From positions 30,013 to 94,012 of the forward strand of contig CANHRG010000007.1 of assembly GCA_947463785.1 (NCBI GenBank): a stretch of DNA of 64,000 bases, written 5' to 3'. The position numbers and the translations under genes were made by a program. Position 1 is the stretch's first letter. Each line of letters begins with the position of its first letter. The stretch is from Sphingobacteriaceae bacterium. GTDB taxonomy: Bacteria; Bacteroidota; Bacteroidia; Sphingobacteriales; Sphingobacteriaceae. Shown here one piece after another: positions 19,677 through 30,118 of this stretch. The notes under the pieces were generated by a model. It saw only the letters and a list, made by a program, of their open reading frames with translations. It was not told where the DNA came from and did not search any database.

Positions 19677-20500
19677 TATTTCTTCCTTCTTTCAATGATG
19701 TAACGATCAGATGCTTTTTTCTTGTTGCGGGTTTTGTAGCCCTTAGCTAATAAACCTTTACGTGAACGTGGGTGACCTCCTGATGAACGACCTTCACCAC
19801 CACCCATAGGGTGATCTACCGGGTTCATTGCTACACCTCTTACACGTGGACGACGTCCTAACCAACGTTTTCTACCTGCTTTACCTAATACTTCGTTTGC
19901 TTTCTCAGCATTAGATACCGAACCGATAGTAGCCATACAAGTTGCCAAGATCATGCGAGTTTCGCCTGAAGGCAATTTAATGATGGCGTATTTTCCGTCG
20001 CGGGCAGACAACTGAGCATAAGCTCCGGCGGAACGTGCAATAGATGCACCCTGACCTGGGTTTAACTCAATGTTGTGGATAATAGAACCCAACGGAATGT
20101 TTTTTAATGGCAGCGCATTGCCAACTTCTGGAGCTACAGCTTCTCCTGATAAAATTTGCTGACCTACTTGTAGGCCTTCAGGAGCAATGATGTAGCGCTT
20201 CTCACCATCGGCATATTGAACCAAGGCGATACGAGCAGTACGGTTTGGATCGTACTCAATTGTGGCAACAGTTGCGGGGATATTTTGTTTATCGCGTTTA
20301 AAATCAATTAATCGGTATGCTTTTTTGTGCCCCCCACCGATGTAACGCATAGTCATTTTACCGGTATTATTTCTACCACCAGACTTTTTGATCGAAACTA
20401 CCAACGATTTTTCAGGTACGTTAGTGGTCACGTCAGAATAGTCTGCACCTACTCTGAAGCGGGTGCCCGGGGTAACCGGTTTAAATCTTTTTACTGCCAT
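19676..20500 (-). CDS. rplB: 50S ribosomal protein L2
   Basis: 274 residues, with the conserved peptidyl-transferase-associated segment [13 protein letters not shown] near residue 225, which contains the essential His. L2 supports subunit association and tRNA binding. Eight bases after rplW. Confidence 0.99.
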   Translation of the reverse strand: MAVKRFKPVTPGTRFRVGADYSDVTTNVPEKSLVVSIKKSGGRNNTGKMTMRYIGGGHKKAYRLIDFKRDKQNIPATVATIEYDPNRTARIALVQYADGEKRYIIAPEGLQVGQQILSGEAVAPEVGNALPLKNIPLGSIIHNIELNPGQGASIARSAGAYAQLSARDGKYAIIKLPSGETRMILATCMATIGSVSNAEKANEVLGKAGRKRWLGRRPRVRGVAMNPVDHPMGGGEGRSSGGHPRSRKGLLAKGYKTRNKKKASDRYIIERRKK

Positions 20501-20507
20501 GATCTAA

Positions 20508-20798
20508 TTAAATATTGCTATAAAAGTCAATAACTTCACCTTCTTTAAGCGTTACGATTGCTTTTTTGTATTTCGGAGTTCTTCCGGTTACAAAACCTGC
20601 TTTCGTACCACGAGTTTTGGTTTTACCAGAAACTACTGCAGTGTTAACCGCATCAATAGTTACGCCATACATTTTTTCAATAGCAGATTTGATCTGCAAT
20701 TTGTTGGCTTTAGGATCAACCTGGAAAACGTAACGGTTTAACTTCTCAGTTAAGCCAGTCGCTTTTTCTGTTAAAATTGGTTTCTTTAAAATTTCCAT
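20508..20798 (-). CDS. rplW: 50S ribosomal protein L23
   Basis: 96 residues from the ATG at 20796-20798 (Met-Glu-Ile-Leu-Lys-Lys-Pro-Ile). A TTG four codons upstream lies inside rplD and is not needed. The signature Lys-Leu-Asn-Arg-Tyr-Val-Phe-Gln-Val-Asp is present. L23 is the tunnel-exit dock for trigger factor and SRP. One base separates it from the rplD stop. Confidence 0.98.
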   Translation of the reverse strand: MEILKKPILTEKATGLTEKLNRYVFQVDPKANKLQIKSAIEKMYGVTIDAVNTAVVSGKTKTRGTKAGFVTGRTPKYKKAIVTLKEGEVIDFYSNI

Positions 20799-20799
20799 C

Positions 20800-21429
20800 T
20801 TATTTGGCAAATGCCTCCTCCAATTTTTTAACAGTTTCTGTTGTCAACAAAAGTTTGGTTGCATTCAATACATCGTAAGTATTGATGTCTGCAGCAGTTA
20901 CAACTTTTGCTTTTTTCAGATTTCTGCTTGATAAATACACATTGTTATTTGCAGCAGGCAATACCAATAAGGTTTTTTGATCGGCAACATTTAAGTTGCT
21001 TACCATTTGGATGTAGTTTTTAGTTTTGATGGTATCGAAACTAAAATCTTCTAAAACCACGATGTTATTGTCTTTTGCTTTGTAAGTCAAGGCTGATTTA
21101 CGAGCCAATGACTTCAATTTTTTGTTCAGCTTGAAGCTATAGTCACGTGGCTGAGGACCGAAAACACGACCACCACCATTGAATAATGGCGATTTGATGT
21201 TACCGGCACGAGCACCGCCTGTACCTTTTTGCTTGTATAATTTACGGGTCGACCCGGCAATTTCGTTACGCTGTTTAGATTTATGCGTTCCTTGGCGCTG
21301 ATTGGCTAAGTATTGCTTAACATCTAAATAAATGGCGTGATCGTTTGGTTCAACCGCAAAGATCGAATCAGGAAGTTGCACCTTGGCACCTGTTTCTTTA
21401 CCTGAAATATTTACTACTTTAACTTCCAT
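20800..21429 (-). CDS. rplD: 50S ribosomal protein L4
   Basis: 209 residues from the ATG at 21427-21429 (Met-Glu-Val-Lys-Val-Val-Asn). The tunnel loop with Lys-Gly-Thr-Gly-Gly-Ala-Arg-Ala-Gly and the Asp-Tyr-Ser-Phe-Lys-Leu-Asn segment identify L4. In gammaproteobacteria L4 represses the S10 operon through its leader; a small hairpin exists in the leader here (22072-22089), but homology to that system is not shown. Confidence 0.98.
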   Translation of the reverse strand: MEVKVVNISGKETGAKVQLPDSIFAVEPNDHAIYLDVKQYLANQRQGTHKSKQRNEIAGSTRKLYKQKGTGGARAGNIKSPLFNGGGRVFGPQPRDYSFKLNKKLKSLARKSALTYKAKDNNIVVLEDFSFDTIKTKNYIQMVSNLNVADQKTLLVLPAANNNVYLSSRNLKKAKVVTAADINTYDVLNATKLLLTTETVKKLEEAFAK

Positions 21430-21430
21430 C

Positions 21431-22048
21431 TTATTTATCAACGATTACGTATGAACCTTTTGCTCCTGGAACAGAACCGCTAATTACCAATAGGTTTTGC
21501 TCAGGATAAACTTTCAACACTTGTAAGTTTTGAACCTTCACTCTGTCACCGCCGGTACGACCTGCCATGCGCATGCCTTTGAATACTTTAGATGGCCATG
21601 ATGATGCTCCTAATGAACCTGGAGCACGCATACGGTTATGCTGACCGTGAGTTTGACCACCCACCCCGCTAAAACCATGACGCTTTACAACACCTTGGAA
21701 ACCTTTACCTTTTGAAGTACCAACAACATCTACGAAATCACCTTCTGCAAAAATGTCTACAGTAACGGTGTCGCCTAGATTTTTCTCGTCTTCAAAAGTT
21801 TTGAATTCAACCAGTTTACGCATTGGAGTGGTTTTTGCTTTTGCAAAATGACCTTTCAACGCAGCAGTAGTGTTTTTCTCTTTTTTCTCGTCGAACGCTA
21901 ATTGAATAGCAGTGTAGCCATCACGTTCAACGGTACGTAGTTGGGTTACTACGCAAGGACCAGCTTCGATTACGGTGCAGGGGATGTTTTTTCCTTCTGC
22001 ATCGAAAATACTGGTCATTCCTACTTTTTTTCCAATAATTCCTGACAT
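21431..22048 (-). CDS. rplC: 50S ribosomal protein L3, first gene of the S10-spc-alpha transcript
   Basis: 205 residues, [12 protein letters not shown] at the start and the L3 loop [10 protein letters not shown] with the modified-Gln region. It is an early 50S assembly protein near the peptidyl transferase centre. Here rpsJ is separated by 262 bp holding a terminator and a promoter, so rplC rather than rpsJ heads the long operon. Confidence 0.99.
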   Translation of the reverse strand: MSGIIGKKVGMTSIFDAEGKNIPCTVIEAGPCVVTQLRTVERDGYTAIQLAFDEKKEKNTTAALKGHFAKAKTTPMRKLVEFKTFEDEKNLGDTVTVDIFAEGDFVDVVGTSKGKGFQGVVKRHGFSGVGGQTHGQHNRMRAPGSLGASSWPSKVFKGMRMAGRTGGDRVKVQNLQVLKVYPEQNLLVISGSVPGAKGSYVIVDK

Positions 22049-22071
22049 TTTCTTAATTCATTTGTGCCCAT

Positions 22072-22089
22072 CGAAGCAGTAGGGCTTCG
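22072..22089 (-). promoter_or_regulatory. Leader hairpin before rplC
   Basis: A 6-bp perfect stem (cgaagc / gcttcg) with a 6-base loop lies between the predicted transcription start and the rplC ATG, 23 bases before it. It could be an autoregulatory site, but nothing proves that. Confidence 0.4.
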
Positions 22090-22122
22090 TTCAAGGCATA
22101 GTAAACCCCTCTAAAGGGACGG

Positions 22123-22153
22123 CAAAGATAGGCAATGCTTATCAATAATCAAA
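22123..22153 (-). promoter_or_regulatory. Promoter of the S10-spc-alpha operon
   Basis: On the - strand TTTG (22150-22153) is followed after exactly 19 bases by TATCTTTG (22123-22130), a full match to the Bacteroidota vegetative promoter. Start of transcription would fall near 22116, giving a leader of about 68 bases before rplC. Confidence 0.8.
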
Positions 22154-22249
22154 CACCTAACTAGCTATTTTTTAAAATTTTATTTCAAAATCTGATGGAC
22201 TGCTTTAACTCCTGCACTTTGTCATCAACTAAAAAAAGTCCATTTAAAC

Positions 22250-22285
22250 AAAAAACCCTGCCCGATATTCTCAAACAGGGTTTTT
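22250..22285 (-). terminator. Terminator of the str operon after rpsJ
   Basis: On the - strand AAAAACCCTG and CAGGGTTTTT arms form a 10-bp stem with a 15-base loop, ending in a T-run. It lies 26 bases after the rpsJ stop and separates the str transcript from the rplC promoter. Confidence 0.8.
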
Positions 22286-22310
22286 GTAAAGCATTGATCA
22301 GAGTAGAAAA

Positions 22311-22616
22311 TCAGACTTTGATTTCTACTTCAACCCCACTAGGTAATTCCAATTTCATTAATGCATCTACAGTTTTAGCATTAGAGCTGTAGATGTCTAA
22401 CAAACGCTTGTAAGCGCACAATTGGAACTGCTCACGTGCTTTTTTGTTCACGTGTGGTGAACGCAACACGGTGTAGATTTTTTTCTCGGTAGGCAATGGA
22501 ATTGGACCACTTACTACTGCACCTGTAGGTTTTACAGTTTTTACGATTTTCTCGGCTGATTTATCAACCAAGTTGTAATCGTAAGATTTTAATTTGATTC
22601 TGATTCTTTGGCTCAT
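22311..22616 (-). CDS. rpsJ: 30S ribosomal protein S10
   Basis: 101 residues with the S10 core [10 protein letters not shown] at the start and Val-Ser-Gly-Pro-Ile-Pro-Leu-Pro-Thr near residue 35. S10 (NusE) also acts in antitermination. It sits 56 bp after fusA and before a terminator, so it is the last gene of the str operon here, not the first of the S10 operon. No tuf gene lies between fusA and rpsJ. Confidence 0.99.
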   Translation of the reverse strand: MSQRIRIKLKSYDYNLVDKSAEKIVKTVKPTGAVVSGPIPLPTEKKIYTVLRSPHVNKKAREQFQLCAYKRLLDIYSSNAKTVDALMKLELPSGVEVEIKV

Positions 22617-22672
22617 TTTTTTAAAATTAAGCAGGATACTAAGAGCTATTTATTAGTATCCTGCGGTTAAAA

Positions 22673-24784
22673 TTATGCGTTTACTGATTTTCCTTTAGAT
22701 TTTGCAATCACTTCGTCCTGAACGTTTTTAGGCGCTGGCTCGTAGTGATCAAACTCCATGGTTGAAGTTGCACGACCTGAAGTAATGGTACGTAACTGAG
22801 TTACATAACCGAACATCTCAGAAAGTGGCACCAAGGCTTTGATAACTTGTGCACCAGCACGAGTGTCCATACCTTGCAACTGACCACGACGACGGTTCAA
22901 GTCACCCATTACATCTCCCATGTTTTCTTCAGGAGTCAATACTTCAATTTTCATGATTGGCTCCAGCAATACCGGCTTACATTTTGGCAATGCTTCGCGG
23001 AAAGCTGAACGGGCAGCAATCTCGAATGATAAAGCATCTGAATCGACTGCGTGGAAGGAACCGTCAACCAAGCGAACTTTTAAATTCTGTACTTCGTATC
23101 CGGCCAATACACCGTTTGACATTGCGGCAGCAAAACCTTTTTCTACTGAAGGGATGAATTCACGTGGAATAGCACCACCCACAATTTCGTTAACGAATTG
23201 CAAGCCACCTTTTTCGAAATCGGCATCAACTGGTGAAACAACCACTTGAATATCAGCAAATTTACCACGACCACCGGTTTGTTTCTTGTACGTTTCGCGG
23301 TGAGCGGTTTCGCCAGTAATGGTTTCTTTGTAAGCTACCTGAGGTGCACCCTGGTTTACTTCTACTTTGAACTCACGCTTCAAACGGTCGATCAAAATAT
23401 CCAAGTGCAACTCGCCCATCCCTGAAATTACAGTCTGACCTGTTTCTTCGTCGGTTTGAACGCGGAAAGTTGGATCTTCTTCGGCTAATTTACCTAAAGC
23501 CATACCCAATTTATCTACATCGGCCTGAGTTTTAGGCTCAATAGCCAAACCGATAACCGGCTCAGGGAATTGCATAGATTCCAATACGATTGGTTTTTTC
23601 TCATCGCACAGGGTATCTCCTGTTTTGATGTCTTTAAACCCAACTACCGCAGCAATATCACCAGCTCCTACGTTAGGGATTGGATTTTGCTTATTGGCAT
23701 GCATTTGGAAAATACGTGAAATACGCTCTTTGTTCTCTGAGCGGGTGTTGTACACATAAGAGCCTGCTTCCAGGTTACCAGAATAGACGCGAATGAAGCA
23801 TAAACGACCTACGAACGGGTCGGTAGCAATTTTAAATGCCAATGCTGCAAACGGCTCTTTCACATCTGGTTTCAATATCATTTCTGCACCAGTATCCGGG
23901 TTGGTTCCTTTTACACCTTCTGAATCAAGTGGTGAAGGCAATAATTCCATCACGTAATCCAGCATGGTTTGAACTCCTTTGTTTTTGAAAGATGAACCGC
24001 AAGTCATCGGAACGATTTTACCAGCCAATACTGCCTGACGTAAGGCGTCTAATACTTCACGTTCGGTAATCGAATCCGGATTGTCAAAGAATTTCTCCAT
24101 TAAGGATTCATCAAACTCAGCAACCGATTCTAGTAATTTCTCTCTCCACTCGGCTACTTCTGCTTTCATGTCATCAGGAATAGGTACTTCGGTAAAGGTC
24201 ATCCCTTTATCGTGCTCATTCCAAACAATACCACGGTTGTTTACCAAGTCAACAACTCCTTTAAAAGCATCTTCAGCACCAATAGGCAATTGCAAAGGCA
24301 CCGCATGCGAACCCAGCATATCGCGAACCTGCTTCACTACTTTCAAGAAGTCGGCACCGGAACGGTCCATTTTGTTGACGAAACCGATACGTGGTACGTT
24401 GTAGTTGTTAGCCAGACGCCAGTTGGTTTCTGACTGCGGCTCTACCCCGTCAACCGCAGAGAACAAGAATACCAATCCGTCTAATACACGGAGTGAACGG
24501 TTTACCTCTACGGTAAAATCTACGTGTCCGGGAGTATCAATAACGTTTACTTGATATTTGTTGTTTCTGTAATTCCAGAATACAGTGGTTGCAGCTGAAG
24601 TAATGGTGATACCACGCTCCTGCTCCTGTGCCATCCAGTCCATGGTTGCAGCACCTTCGTGCACTTCACCAATCTTGTGGCTTACACCGGCATAATACAG
24701 GATACGCTCGGTGGTGGTGGTTTTACCAGCATCGATGTGAGCGGCAATACCAATATTTCTTGTGTATTTAAGATCTCTTGACAT
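22673..24784 (-). CDS. fusA: Elongation factor G
   Basis: 703 residues. GTPase motifs are Ala-His-Ile-Asp-Ala-Gly-Lys-Thr-Thr (P-loop), Arg-Gly-Ile-Thr-Ile (switch I), Asp-Thr-Pro-Gly-His (G3) and Asn-Lys-Met-Asp (G4). Domains II to V follow, with Gly-Met-Gly-Glu-Leu-His-Leu in domain III. It drives translocation with GTP hydrolysis. The location directly behind rpsL and rpsG marks it as the main housekeeping EF-G. Confidence 0.99.
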   Translation of the reverse strand: MSRDLKYTRNIGIAAHIDAGKTTTTERILYYAGVSHKIGEVHEGAATMDWMAQEQERGITITSAATTVFWNYRNNKYQVNVIDTPGHVDFTVEVNRSLRVLDGLVFLFSAVDGVEPQSETNWRLANNYNVPRIGFVNKMDRSGADFLKVVKQVRDMLGSHAVPLQLPIGAEDAFKGVVDLVNNRGIVWNEHDKGMTFTEVPIPDDMKAEVAEWREKLLESVAEFDESLMEKFFDNPDSITEREVLDALRQAVLAGKIVPMTCGSSFKNKGVQTMLDYVMELLPSPLDSEGVKGTNPDTGAEMILKPDVKEPFAALAFKIATDPFVGRLCFIRVYSGNLEAGSYVYNTRSENKERISRIFQMHANKQNPIPNVGAGDIAAVVGFKDIKTGDTLCDEKKPIVLESMQFPEPVIGLAIEPKTQADVDKLGMALGKLAEEDPTFRVQTDEETGQTVISGMGELHLDILIDRLKREFKVEVNQGAPQVAYKETITGETAHRETYKKQTGGRGKFADIQVVVSPVDADFEKGGLQFVNEIVGGAIPREFIPSVEKGFAAAMSNGVLAGYEVQNLKVRLVDGSFHAVDSDALSFEIAARSAFREALPKCKPVLLEPIMKIEVLTPEENMGDVMGDLNRRRGQLQGMDTRAGAQVIKALVPLSEMFGYVTQLRTITSGRATSTMEFDHYEPAPKNVQDEVIAKSKGKSVNA

Positions 24785-24794
24785 CTTTTTCTAA

Positions 24795-25262
24795 TTAAAA
24801 TCTGAAGTGAGAGAATGCTTTGTTAGCTTCTGCCATTTTATGTGTATCCTCTTTTTTCTTCACTGCGGCACCTTCACCTTTAGCAGCTGCGATAATCTCG
24901 CCGGCTAATTTCTCTTTCATGGTTTTTTCACCACGCTTGCGTGAATATAAGATCAACCACTTCATACCCAAAGCAATTTTACGCTCCGGACGAACCTCGG
25001 TTGGTACCTGGAAGTTAGCACCACCCACACGGCGTGATTTCACTTCAACAGCTGGCATGACGTTGTTCAAAGCTTTTTTCCAAGCTTCTAAACCGTTTTC
25101 GCTGGTTTTTTTCTCTACCAATTCTACAGCATCGTAAAAGATATCGTAAGCGATAGATTTTTTACCATCGTACATCATGTTGTTTACAAACCTGGTTACC
25201 ATTACGTCGTTAAACTTTGGATCAGGCAGGATAATTCGTTTTTTTGGTTTCGACTTTCTCAT
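24795..25262 (-). CDS. rpsG: 30S ribosomal protein S7
   Basis: 155 residues, Met-Arg-Lys-Ser-Lys-Pro-Lys-Lys-Arg at the start, and the S7 motif [11 protein letters not shown]. It organises the 3' major domain of 16S rRNA. The spacer to rpsL contains a purine-rich ggaggaaa stretch a few bases before the ATG, Shine-Dalgarno-like and rare in this window. Confidence 0.99.
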   Translation of the reverse strand: MRKSKPKKRIILPDPKFNDVMVTRFVNNMMYDGKKSIAYDIFYDAVELVEKKTSENGLEAWKKALNNVMPAVEVKSRRVGGANFQVPTEVRPERKIALGMKWLILYSRKRGEKTMKEKLAGEIIAAAKGEGAAVKKKEDTHKMAEANKAFSHFRF

Positions 25263-25277
25263 GTTGATTTCCTCCGT

Positions 25278-25658
25278 TTATGCTTTAGCTTTTGGTTTCT
25301 TAGTTCCGTACTTAGAACGACGCTGGTTACGACCATCTACACCTGAAGTGTCCAACGCACCACGAATGATGTGGTAACGTACACCCGGCAAGTCTTTCAC
25401 ACGTCCACCGCGAATTAACACGATTGAGTGTTCCTGCAGGTTATGACCTTCACCCGGGATGTAAGCGTTCACCTCCTTACCGTTGGTTAAACGTACACGG
25501 GCTACTTTACGCATGGCTGAGTTTGGTTTTTTAGGGGTAGTAGTGTATACACGGGTACACACGCCTCTTCGCTGTGGACAGCTGTCCAACGCTGGTGATT
25601 TACTCTTATCCACCAGAGCTACTCTACCTTTCCTAACTAATTGTTGAATGGTTGGCAT
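25278..25658 (-). CDS. rpsL: 30S ribosomal protein S12
   Basis: 126 residues, first gene of the str operon. The decoding-site loop Thr-Pro-Lys-Lys-Pro-Asn-Ser-Ala has the wild-type lysines where streptomycin-resistance changes occur, and Gly-Gly-Arg-Val-Lys-Asp-Leu-Pro-Gly is also wild type. The methylthiolated Asp site lies in the second motif. Confidence 0.99.
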   Translation of the reverse strand: MPTIQQLVRKGRVALVDKSKSPALDSCPQRRGVCTRVYTTTPKKPNSAMRKVARVRLTNGKEVNAYIPGEGHNLQEHSIVLIRGGRVKDLPGVRYHIIRGALDTSGVDGRNQRRSKYGTKKPKAKA

Positions 25659-25706
25659 TTGTTGCTTTTAGTTTTAAAATATACTTGTCCTAATTTTTAA
25701 GGACTG

Positions 25707-25737
25707 CAAAGGTAGTATTTCATTTTTTGATTTTCAA
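25707..25737 (-). promoter_or_regulatory. Promoter of the str operon
   Basis: TTG (25735-25737) and TACCTTTG (25707-25714) on the - strand, spaced by 20 bases, fit the Bacteroidota promoter. A small hairpin (gtcct / aggac, 25687-25704) lies in the short leader before rpsL. The rest of the 297-bp intergenic stretch to 25955 is AT-rich and shows no further ORF. Confidence 0.75.
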
Positions 25738-25955
25738 GCTATTAGCTAAAAATAATTAGCCTAAGTAGTAGGCACTTAGATTTGCTGATTCTTACGCATT
25801 GTACGGTAAGCTCAAAATCATCTAATTTTTACACAAAAAATTTTATTATAAAATAATTTAATTATAAAAAATTTAAATTTTTTGTAACCTGATGTTCAAT
25901 AAATCCGTATAACATCATGAAATAAACAAATTATTTACTTTTAAATTAATTTATC

Positions 25956-26642
25956 ATGAAAATTAAATTACTGTTACTTACTTTTTTCGCCATGATTGCC
26001 TTTGGCTTTACCGCTTGTTTGTTCTATGCCTGTACAAAAAACGAAAATCGGGTAGATGAATCAGCCGCAATACTAAATAAACAATCCAGAACGGGCGAAT
26101 CCTTATCAACCGCACTCAATGAGCCGATTTTCAACGCTTCGGTCGGTGCGCCTATTGAGGGATCATTGGGTAAACGATGGATAACTAATTTTGTAAATGC
26201 GACATCTGAAGGCCGTTTGGAGTATTTTATTTTAGTTAGAGACCTGCAAAAAATACTTAATCAGGAAAACTGTATTGGAATTTGCATGTATTATGCCAAA
26301 AATAATAGAGACGAACTTATCGTTTTACCCATTGGATTAACGGAAAAAGGAATCCTCCTAAAAAACGACTTCATTGATACTGAAGATGGACCAATTAACT
26401 GGACAAGCGCCCAAGAGTGGATTAGCAAGTACAAAGGAGAGATAAAAGCCCGCTTTTTTGGGAGAAACACGTTTGAGCGCTTAACAAAGAATAGCGAGTG
26501 CAAAGTAATTAGAGTTTCTTTTGCAATCGACGATATGGGTAAAGATCAACTTTTGCTAGCAGATGCTGGAATTTCAGATCCGCTAGTTTATGAAGATGCC
26601 TCCAGACCCTGCCCGCCGTATTGCCCTTTGAACGAAAACTAA
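25956..26642 (+). CDS. Hypothetical lipoprotein
   Basis: 228 residues, not recognised. The N-terminus is a signal peptide (Met-Lys-Ile-Lys then a long hydrophobic run) with two Cys, at Thr-Ala-Cys and Tyr-Ala-Cys-Thr-Lys; the second is followed by polar residues and is the more likely lipidation site. The mature part is mixed alpha/beta with no clear motif, and the C-terminus is Pro/Cys-rich (Pro-Cys-Pro-Pro-Tyr-Cys-Pro). It lies 12 bp before a membrane-protein gene on the same strand, so the two are probably co-transcribed. It is divergent from the str operon. Confidence 0.6.
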   Translation: MKIKLLLLTFFAMIAFGFTACLFYACTKNENRVDESAAILNKQSRTGESLSTALNEPIFNASVGAPIEGSLGKRWITNFVNATSEGRLEYFILVRDLQKILNQENCIGICMYYAKNNRDELIVLPIGLTEKGILLKNDFIDTEDGPINWTSAQEWISKYKGEIKARFFGRNTFERLTKNSECKVIRVSFAIDDMGKDQLLLADAGISDPLVYEDASRPCPPYCPLNEN

Positions 26643-26654
26643 AAACTCAGGATT

Positions 26655-27329
26655 ATGGAACAATTTGCCAATCAGTTATCTTACTTGTCCATATTTTCTG
26701 CGCTATTACCCATTCTTGCGTATTTACTTTTTCGAAGCAATTACCGAAATGCGCACTTGATATGTCTTCTTGCACTTCTATCATTAGTAGCTGATGTCGG
26801 GAATGAATTCTTTAGCAGATCTGGCCAAAGCGGATATGTAATTACCAATGCGTTCTTCATCATACAATTCCTGCTACTTAGTCTTTTGTACTACGCTATG
26901 CTGAAGAATAAAATATGGCTGGTTAGACTGAGCATACTGTATGGTATACTGCTATTGGCCGACATCCTGTTTATCCAGAAAATAGATGAATTTCAGGGTT
27001 GGATACGCGTTTTTGAAGCAATTGTATTGTCTTGCTATGCCATTAGCTGTTACATCAGTTTACACAATAAGCCTGATCCTGATAAAAAATCTGATTTATT
27101 ACTGCTTTGGATCAATATGGGAGTATTGTTTTACTTCTTCTTTAACTTGTACCTATTCAGTATCAGCAATTATATTTTAAAAAACATGTTTAAAGAGGAT
27201 GCCATGATTGTTTGGGGATTCCACAATGTAAACAACATAATTAAGAACATCCTTTTTGCCATTGGGCTCTACGAATCTGGCAAGCGGAAATTTCTTGATA
27301 CTAAACTATGGTTTAATGCACCTTGGTAA
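26655..27329 (+). CDS. Hypothetical seven-helix membrane protein
   Basis: 224 residues, about seven hydrophobic helices across the whole length and no large soluble part. The second half has aromatic-rich helices (Phe-Tyr-Phe-Phe-Phe-Asn) and a conserved-looking Trp-Gly-Phe-His-Asn-Val-Asn-Asn-Ile segment near the end. Similar unassigned proteins are frequent in Sphingobacteriales. It follows the lipoprotein gene by 12 bp and precedes a bidirectional terminator. Function unknown. Confidence 0.65.
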   Translation: MEQFANQLSYLSIFSALLPILAYLLFRSNYRNAHLICLLALLSLVADVGNEFFSRSGQSGYVITNAFFIIQFLLLSLLYYAMLKNKIWLVRLSILYGILLLADILFIQKIDEFQGWIRVFEAIVLSCYAISCYISLHNKPDPDKKSDLLLLWINMGVLFYFFFNLYLFSISNYILKNMFKEDAMIVWGFHNVNNIIKNILFAIGLYESGKRKFLDTKLWFNAPW

Positions 27330-27330
27330 C

Positions 27331-27364
27331 AAAAAAAAGAGCGGCCATGGCCGCTCTTTTTTTG
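27331..27364. terminator. Bidirectional intrinsic terminator
   Basis: A 26-base perfect palindrome (arms aaaagagcggcca / tggccgctctttt) with an A-run on the left and a T-run on the right, between convergent genes. Confidence 0.9.
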
Positions 27365-27370
27365 GACTAA

Positions 27371-29704
27371 TTATTTTTTCTTCTTTTTTGCAGGCTCTGG
27401 TGCCGGAGATGATACCGGAGGAGCTTCGGCTTTAACTTCTTTGTTAAAAGTCATTTTTTGACCACCCTGATTAACCGTAAGTTCGCCCTTTGTCGTATTG
27501 AATTCAAAATCAACACCTGCACCATCAATGGTAAATTTATCGGTACCATTGGCAGTCAAAGGCATTTCGGGCTGGCCGGTAGCCTCAATAATCAATTCAC
27601 CATTTTGCTCTTTAACGGTAATTTTAACCGGAATACTGGCATTAGAATACGTACCCAAATATGCTTGATTATTAACCTTGGCAGCTGAAGCATCGGTAGT
27701 AGCCGCTTTCCAAACATCGTTTGAAGAATTGTGATCAGGTAATACATGATCTGGATCCAAACTTACCGACTCTAACTCCTCAGTAGATGGATATTTGAAA
27801 GTCCAGCTGGTATTGCGTTGCCAAATCTCCACTGGAATAGTTAACCGATCTTTTTTACCACTCTTAGTTTTTACCTCTAAAATGATCGGCATCGGCATTT
27901 TTTCCAAATTATCTACCGTAATTAAGGCTCCTTGTTTCGGGTCATTCTTATCGTACTTAACCGAAGAAACCGCCTGATCTAAACGCCAGTTATTCACAAA
28001 CCAGCTTCTCCAGAACCATGATAAATTCTCTCCCGATACATTTTCCATTGTTCTGAAGAAATCGTCAGGGGTTGGGTGTTTGTAAGCCCAACGTTCTATG
28101 TACGCACGGAAAGCTCTGTCAAAGCGCTCCGGACCTAAAATTTGTTCACGCAATAAAGTTAAACCGGCTCCCGGCTTCAAGTAACATAACAAGCCGATGT
28201 TTCTTTCTTTCATATTATCTGGGCTACTCAACACAGGCTCTAATTTCGGATCGGTTAAAATGGTTGCCATGCGGTGCATATCCATTTTAGGTTCTTTGTA
28301 TTCGCCATTATTGAACGCCTCTGTACTCAAGCTATTGATAAACGTATTGAAACCTTCATCCATCCAACCAAACATACGCTCATTGGATCCCACAATCATT
28401 GGGAACCAGGTGTGACCAAATTCATGGTCAGTTACGCCCCATAAACCATCTTTTTTATCTTTCCAGCTACAGAACACAATACCTGGATACTCCATTCCAC
28501 CCTCATTACCTGCCACGTTGGTTGCTGCGGGATAAGGAAATTCAAACCATTTAGCCGAATAATGTTCGATAGATGCTTTAGTGTATTCGGTTGAACGGCC
28601 CCAGGCTTCAACTCCGGCACTTTCAACTGGATAAGCAGAAATAGCCATGGTTTTTTTACCACTTGGCAGGTTAATTTTAGCCGCATCTATAATAAATGAA
28701 GCCGAAGAAGCCCATGCAGCATCTCGAGAATTTTTAATTTTAAACTTCCAGGTCAATTCTGTTTTTCCGCTTGGGCGGGATTTCGAATCGCTTACTTCAG
28801 CTTCACCACGAATAGTAACCGTTTTATCACTTTTATTAGCTTCTGCCCAGCGCTTTTGCTGCTCTGCTGTGTATACTTCCTGCGGATTGGTTAACTCTCC
28901 GGAAGCTACCACGATATGAGAGGCAGGCACGGTAATTGCCAAATCGAAATCACCATATTCTAAATAAAACTCACTGGCTCCTAAATAAGGATCCACATTC
29001 CAACCTCTAACTTCATCAAACACACACATGCGTGGATACCACTGGGCCATGGTAAAGATTTTACCGTTTTTGGTTTCCTGTATACCCATACGATCTGATC
29101 CATATAAAGGAGAAATAAACGAATAATCTACTTTTAACTTCACTTGGCCACCTGCTGCTTTTACAGCATTTGGCAAGAAAATTTGCATACGGCTATCAGT
29201 GATCAGGTATTTCAGCTCAGTTTCGGTGGTTTTACCCTGAATAGTGCTTATAACTTTAACCGATTTGATTTTGTAACCACCATCAAATTGCTCACCACGT
29301 GCTCCGTTACGGCTTCCATTTAATGGAATTAATGCATTTCCTCTTGAGTCAGATTTAAACAAGTTTTGATCCAATTGCATCCACAAAAAGCCTAAACTTT
29401 CTGGGCTGTTGTTAGTGTAAGTAACAACCGCAGAGCCAATAAGCTCATTGGCAGGCTCGTTCAATCGAACAGAAAGCTGATAATCGGCACGATTTTGCCA
29501 ATATTTAGGTCCAGGCTGACCACTGGCCGTGCGGTACTCGTTTCCTGTTCTTGTGTAAAAAATGGGCGCAAAAGCATCGTTATAATTGTATTTGCTTTGC
29601 GTAGCAGCAGGAGTGCTTGTTGCAGCACTTTGCTGGGCTTTAACTTGATCTACGCCAATTACTAAGAGCAAAAGGGCGATTAGCAGTGAATTGATTTTTT
29701 TCAT
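27371..29704 (-). CDS. Secreted M1-family metallopeptidase
   Basis: 777 residues with a Sec signal peptide (cleavage after Val-Lys-Ala-Gln). The gluzincin site His427-Glu-Phe-Gly-His431 and the third zinc ligand Glu450 (Trp-Met-Asp-Glu) have the 18-residue spacing of family M1. The exopeptidase motif Gly-Gly-Met-Glu-Tyr-Pro lies about 40 residues before. The C-terminal part has a beta domain and a Pro/Lys-rich tail. It probably trims peptides in the periplasm. An alternative name is leukotriene A4 hydrolase/aminopeptidase-like protein. Confidence 0.92.
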   Translation of the reverse strand: MKKINSLLIALLLLVIGVDQVKAQQSAATSTPAATQSKYNYNDAFAPIFYTRTGNEYRTASGQPGPKYWQNRADYQLSVRLNEPANELIGSAVVTYTNNSPESLGFLWMQLDQNLFKSDSRGNALIPLNGSRNGARGEQFDGGYKIKSVKVISTIQGKTTETELKYLITDSRMQIFLPNAVKAAGGQVKLKVDYSFISPLYGSDRMGIQETKNGKIFTMAQWYPRMCVFDEVRGWNVDPYLGASEFYLEYGDFDLAITVPASHIVVASGELTNPQEVYTAEQQKRWAEANKSDKTVTIRGEAEVSDSKSRPSGKTELTWKFKIKNSRDAAWASSASFIIDAAKINLPSGKKTMAISAYPVESAGVEAWGRSTEYTKASIEHYSAKWFEFPYPAATNVAGNEGGMEYPGIVFCSWKDKKDGLWGVTDHEFGHTWFPMIVGSNERMFGWMDEGFNTFINSLSTEAFNNGEYKEPKMDMHRMATILTDPKLEPVLSSPDNMKERNIGLLCYLKPGAGLTLLREQILGPERFDRAFRAYIERWAYKHPTPDDFFRTMENVSGENLSWFWRSWFVNNWRLDQAVSSVKYDKNDPKQGALITVDNLEKMPMPIILEVKTKSGKKDRLTIPVEIWQRNTSWTFKYPSTEELESVSLDPDHVLPDHNSSNDVWKAATTDASAAKVNNQAYLGTYSNASIPVKITVKEQNGELIIEATGQPEMPLTANGTDKFTIDGAGVDFEFNTTKGELTVNQGGQKMTFNKEVKAEAPPVSSPAPEPAKKKKK

Positions 29705-29771
29705 TTTATAATTGATTTAATTGTAAGACGCTAAAACGAAACAAACGTTTCAGCGTTGAAATTCTTTTTGC

Positions 29772-30116
29772 TTATTTGTTCAAATTTTTGGCATACAGCT
29801 GCTCGTCGAAACCTAAAAGTAAGGGTTTGGACTCTACTACAGGTCGTTTAATAAGGCTCGGCTTTTCGATCATCAATTCAAAAGCACGCTCTTTGGAGGT
29901 GATACCGGCCTGTACATCCTGCGGAAGCATACGCCAAGTGGTTCCCTTTTTATTGAGAAGGGCTTCCCAACCCAATTCAGCTGCCCATGCTTCCAATTTT
30001 GCTTTAGAAATACCTTTCTTTTTGTAATCGTGAAATTCAAACTCGATTTGATTCGCCTTTAACCAATCCAAGGCTTTTTTAACGGTATTGCAATTCGGGA
30101 TTCCGTAAACTAACAT
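29772..30116 (-). CDS. ArsC/Spx-family protein (YffB-like)
   Basis: 114 residues, thioredoxin-like fold, with Tyr-Gly-Ile-Pro-Asn-Cys-Asn-Thr-Val-Lys-Lys-Ala at the start: a single Cys as in ArsC-like reductases, not the Cys-X-X-Cys of Spx. The Lys-Arg-Pro-Val motif near residue 90 supplies the conserved Arg. It could be an arsenate reductase-like or glutathione-dependent reductase; no ars genes are nearby. It starts 2 bp after the pth stop and is probably co-transcribed with it. Confidence 0.85.
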   Translation of the reverse strand: MLVYGIPNCNTVKKALDWLKANQIEFEFHDYKKKGISKAKLEAWAAELGWEALLNKKGTTWRMLPQDVQAGITSKERAFELMIEKPSLIKRPVVESKPLLLGFDEQLYAKNLNK

Positions 30117-30118
30117 AG

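Noticed and set aside
29772..30116. Arsenic-resistance arsC
   Set aside because: The protein belongs to the ArsC-like family, but no arsB, arsR or other ars gene is near, so the specific name is not given.
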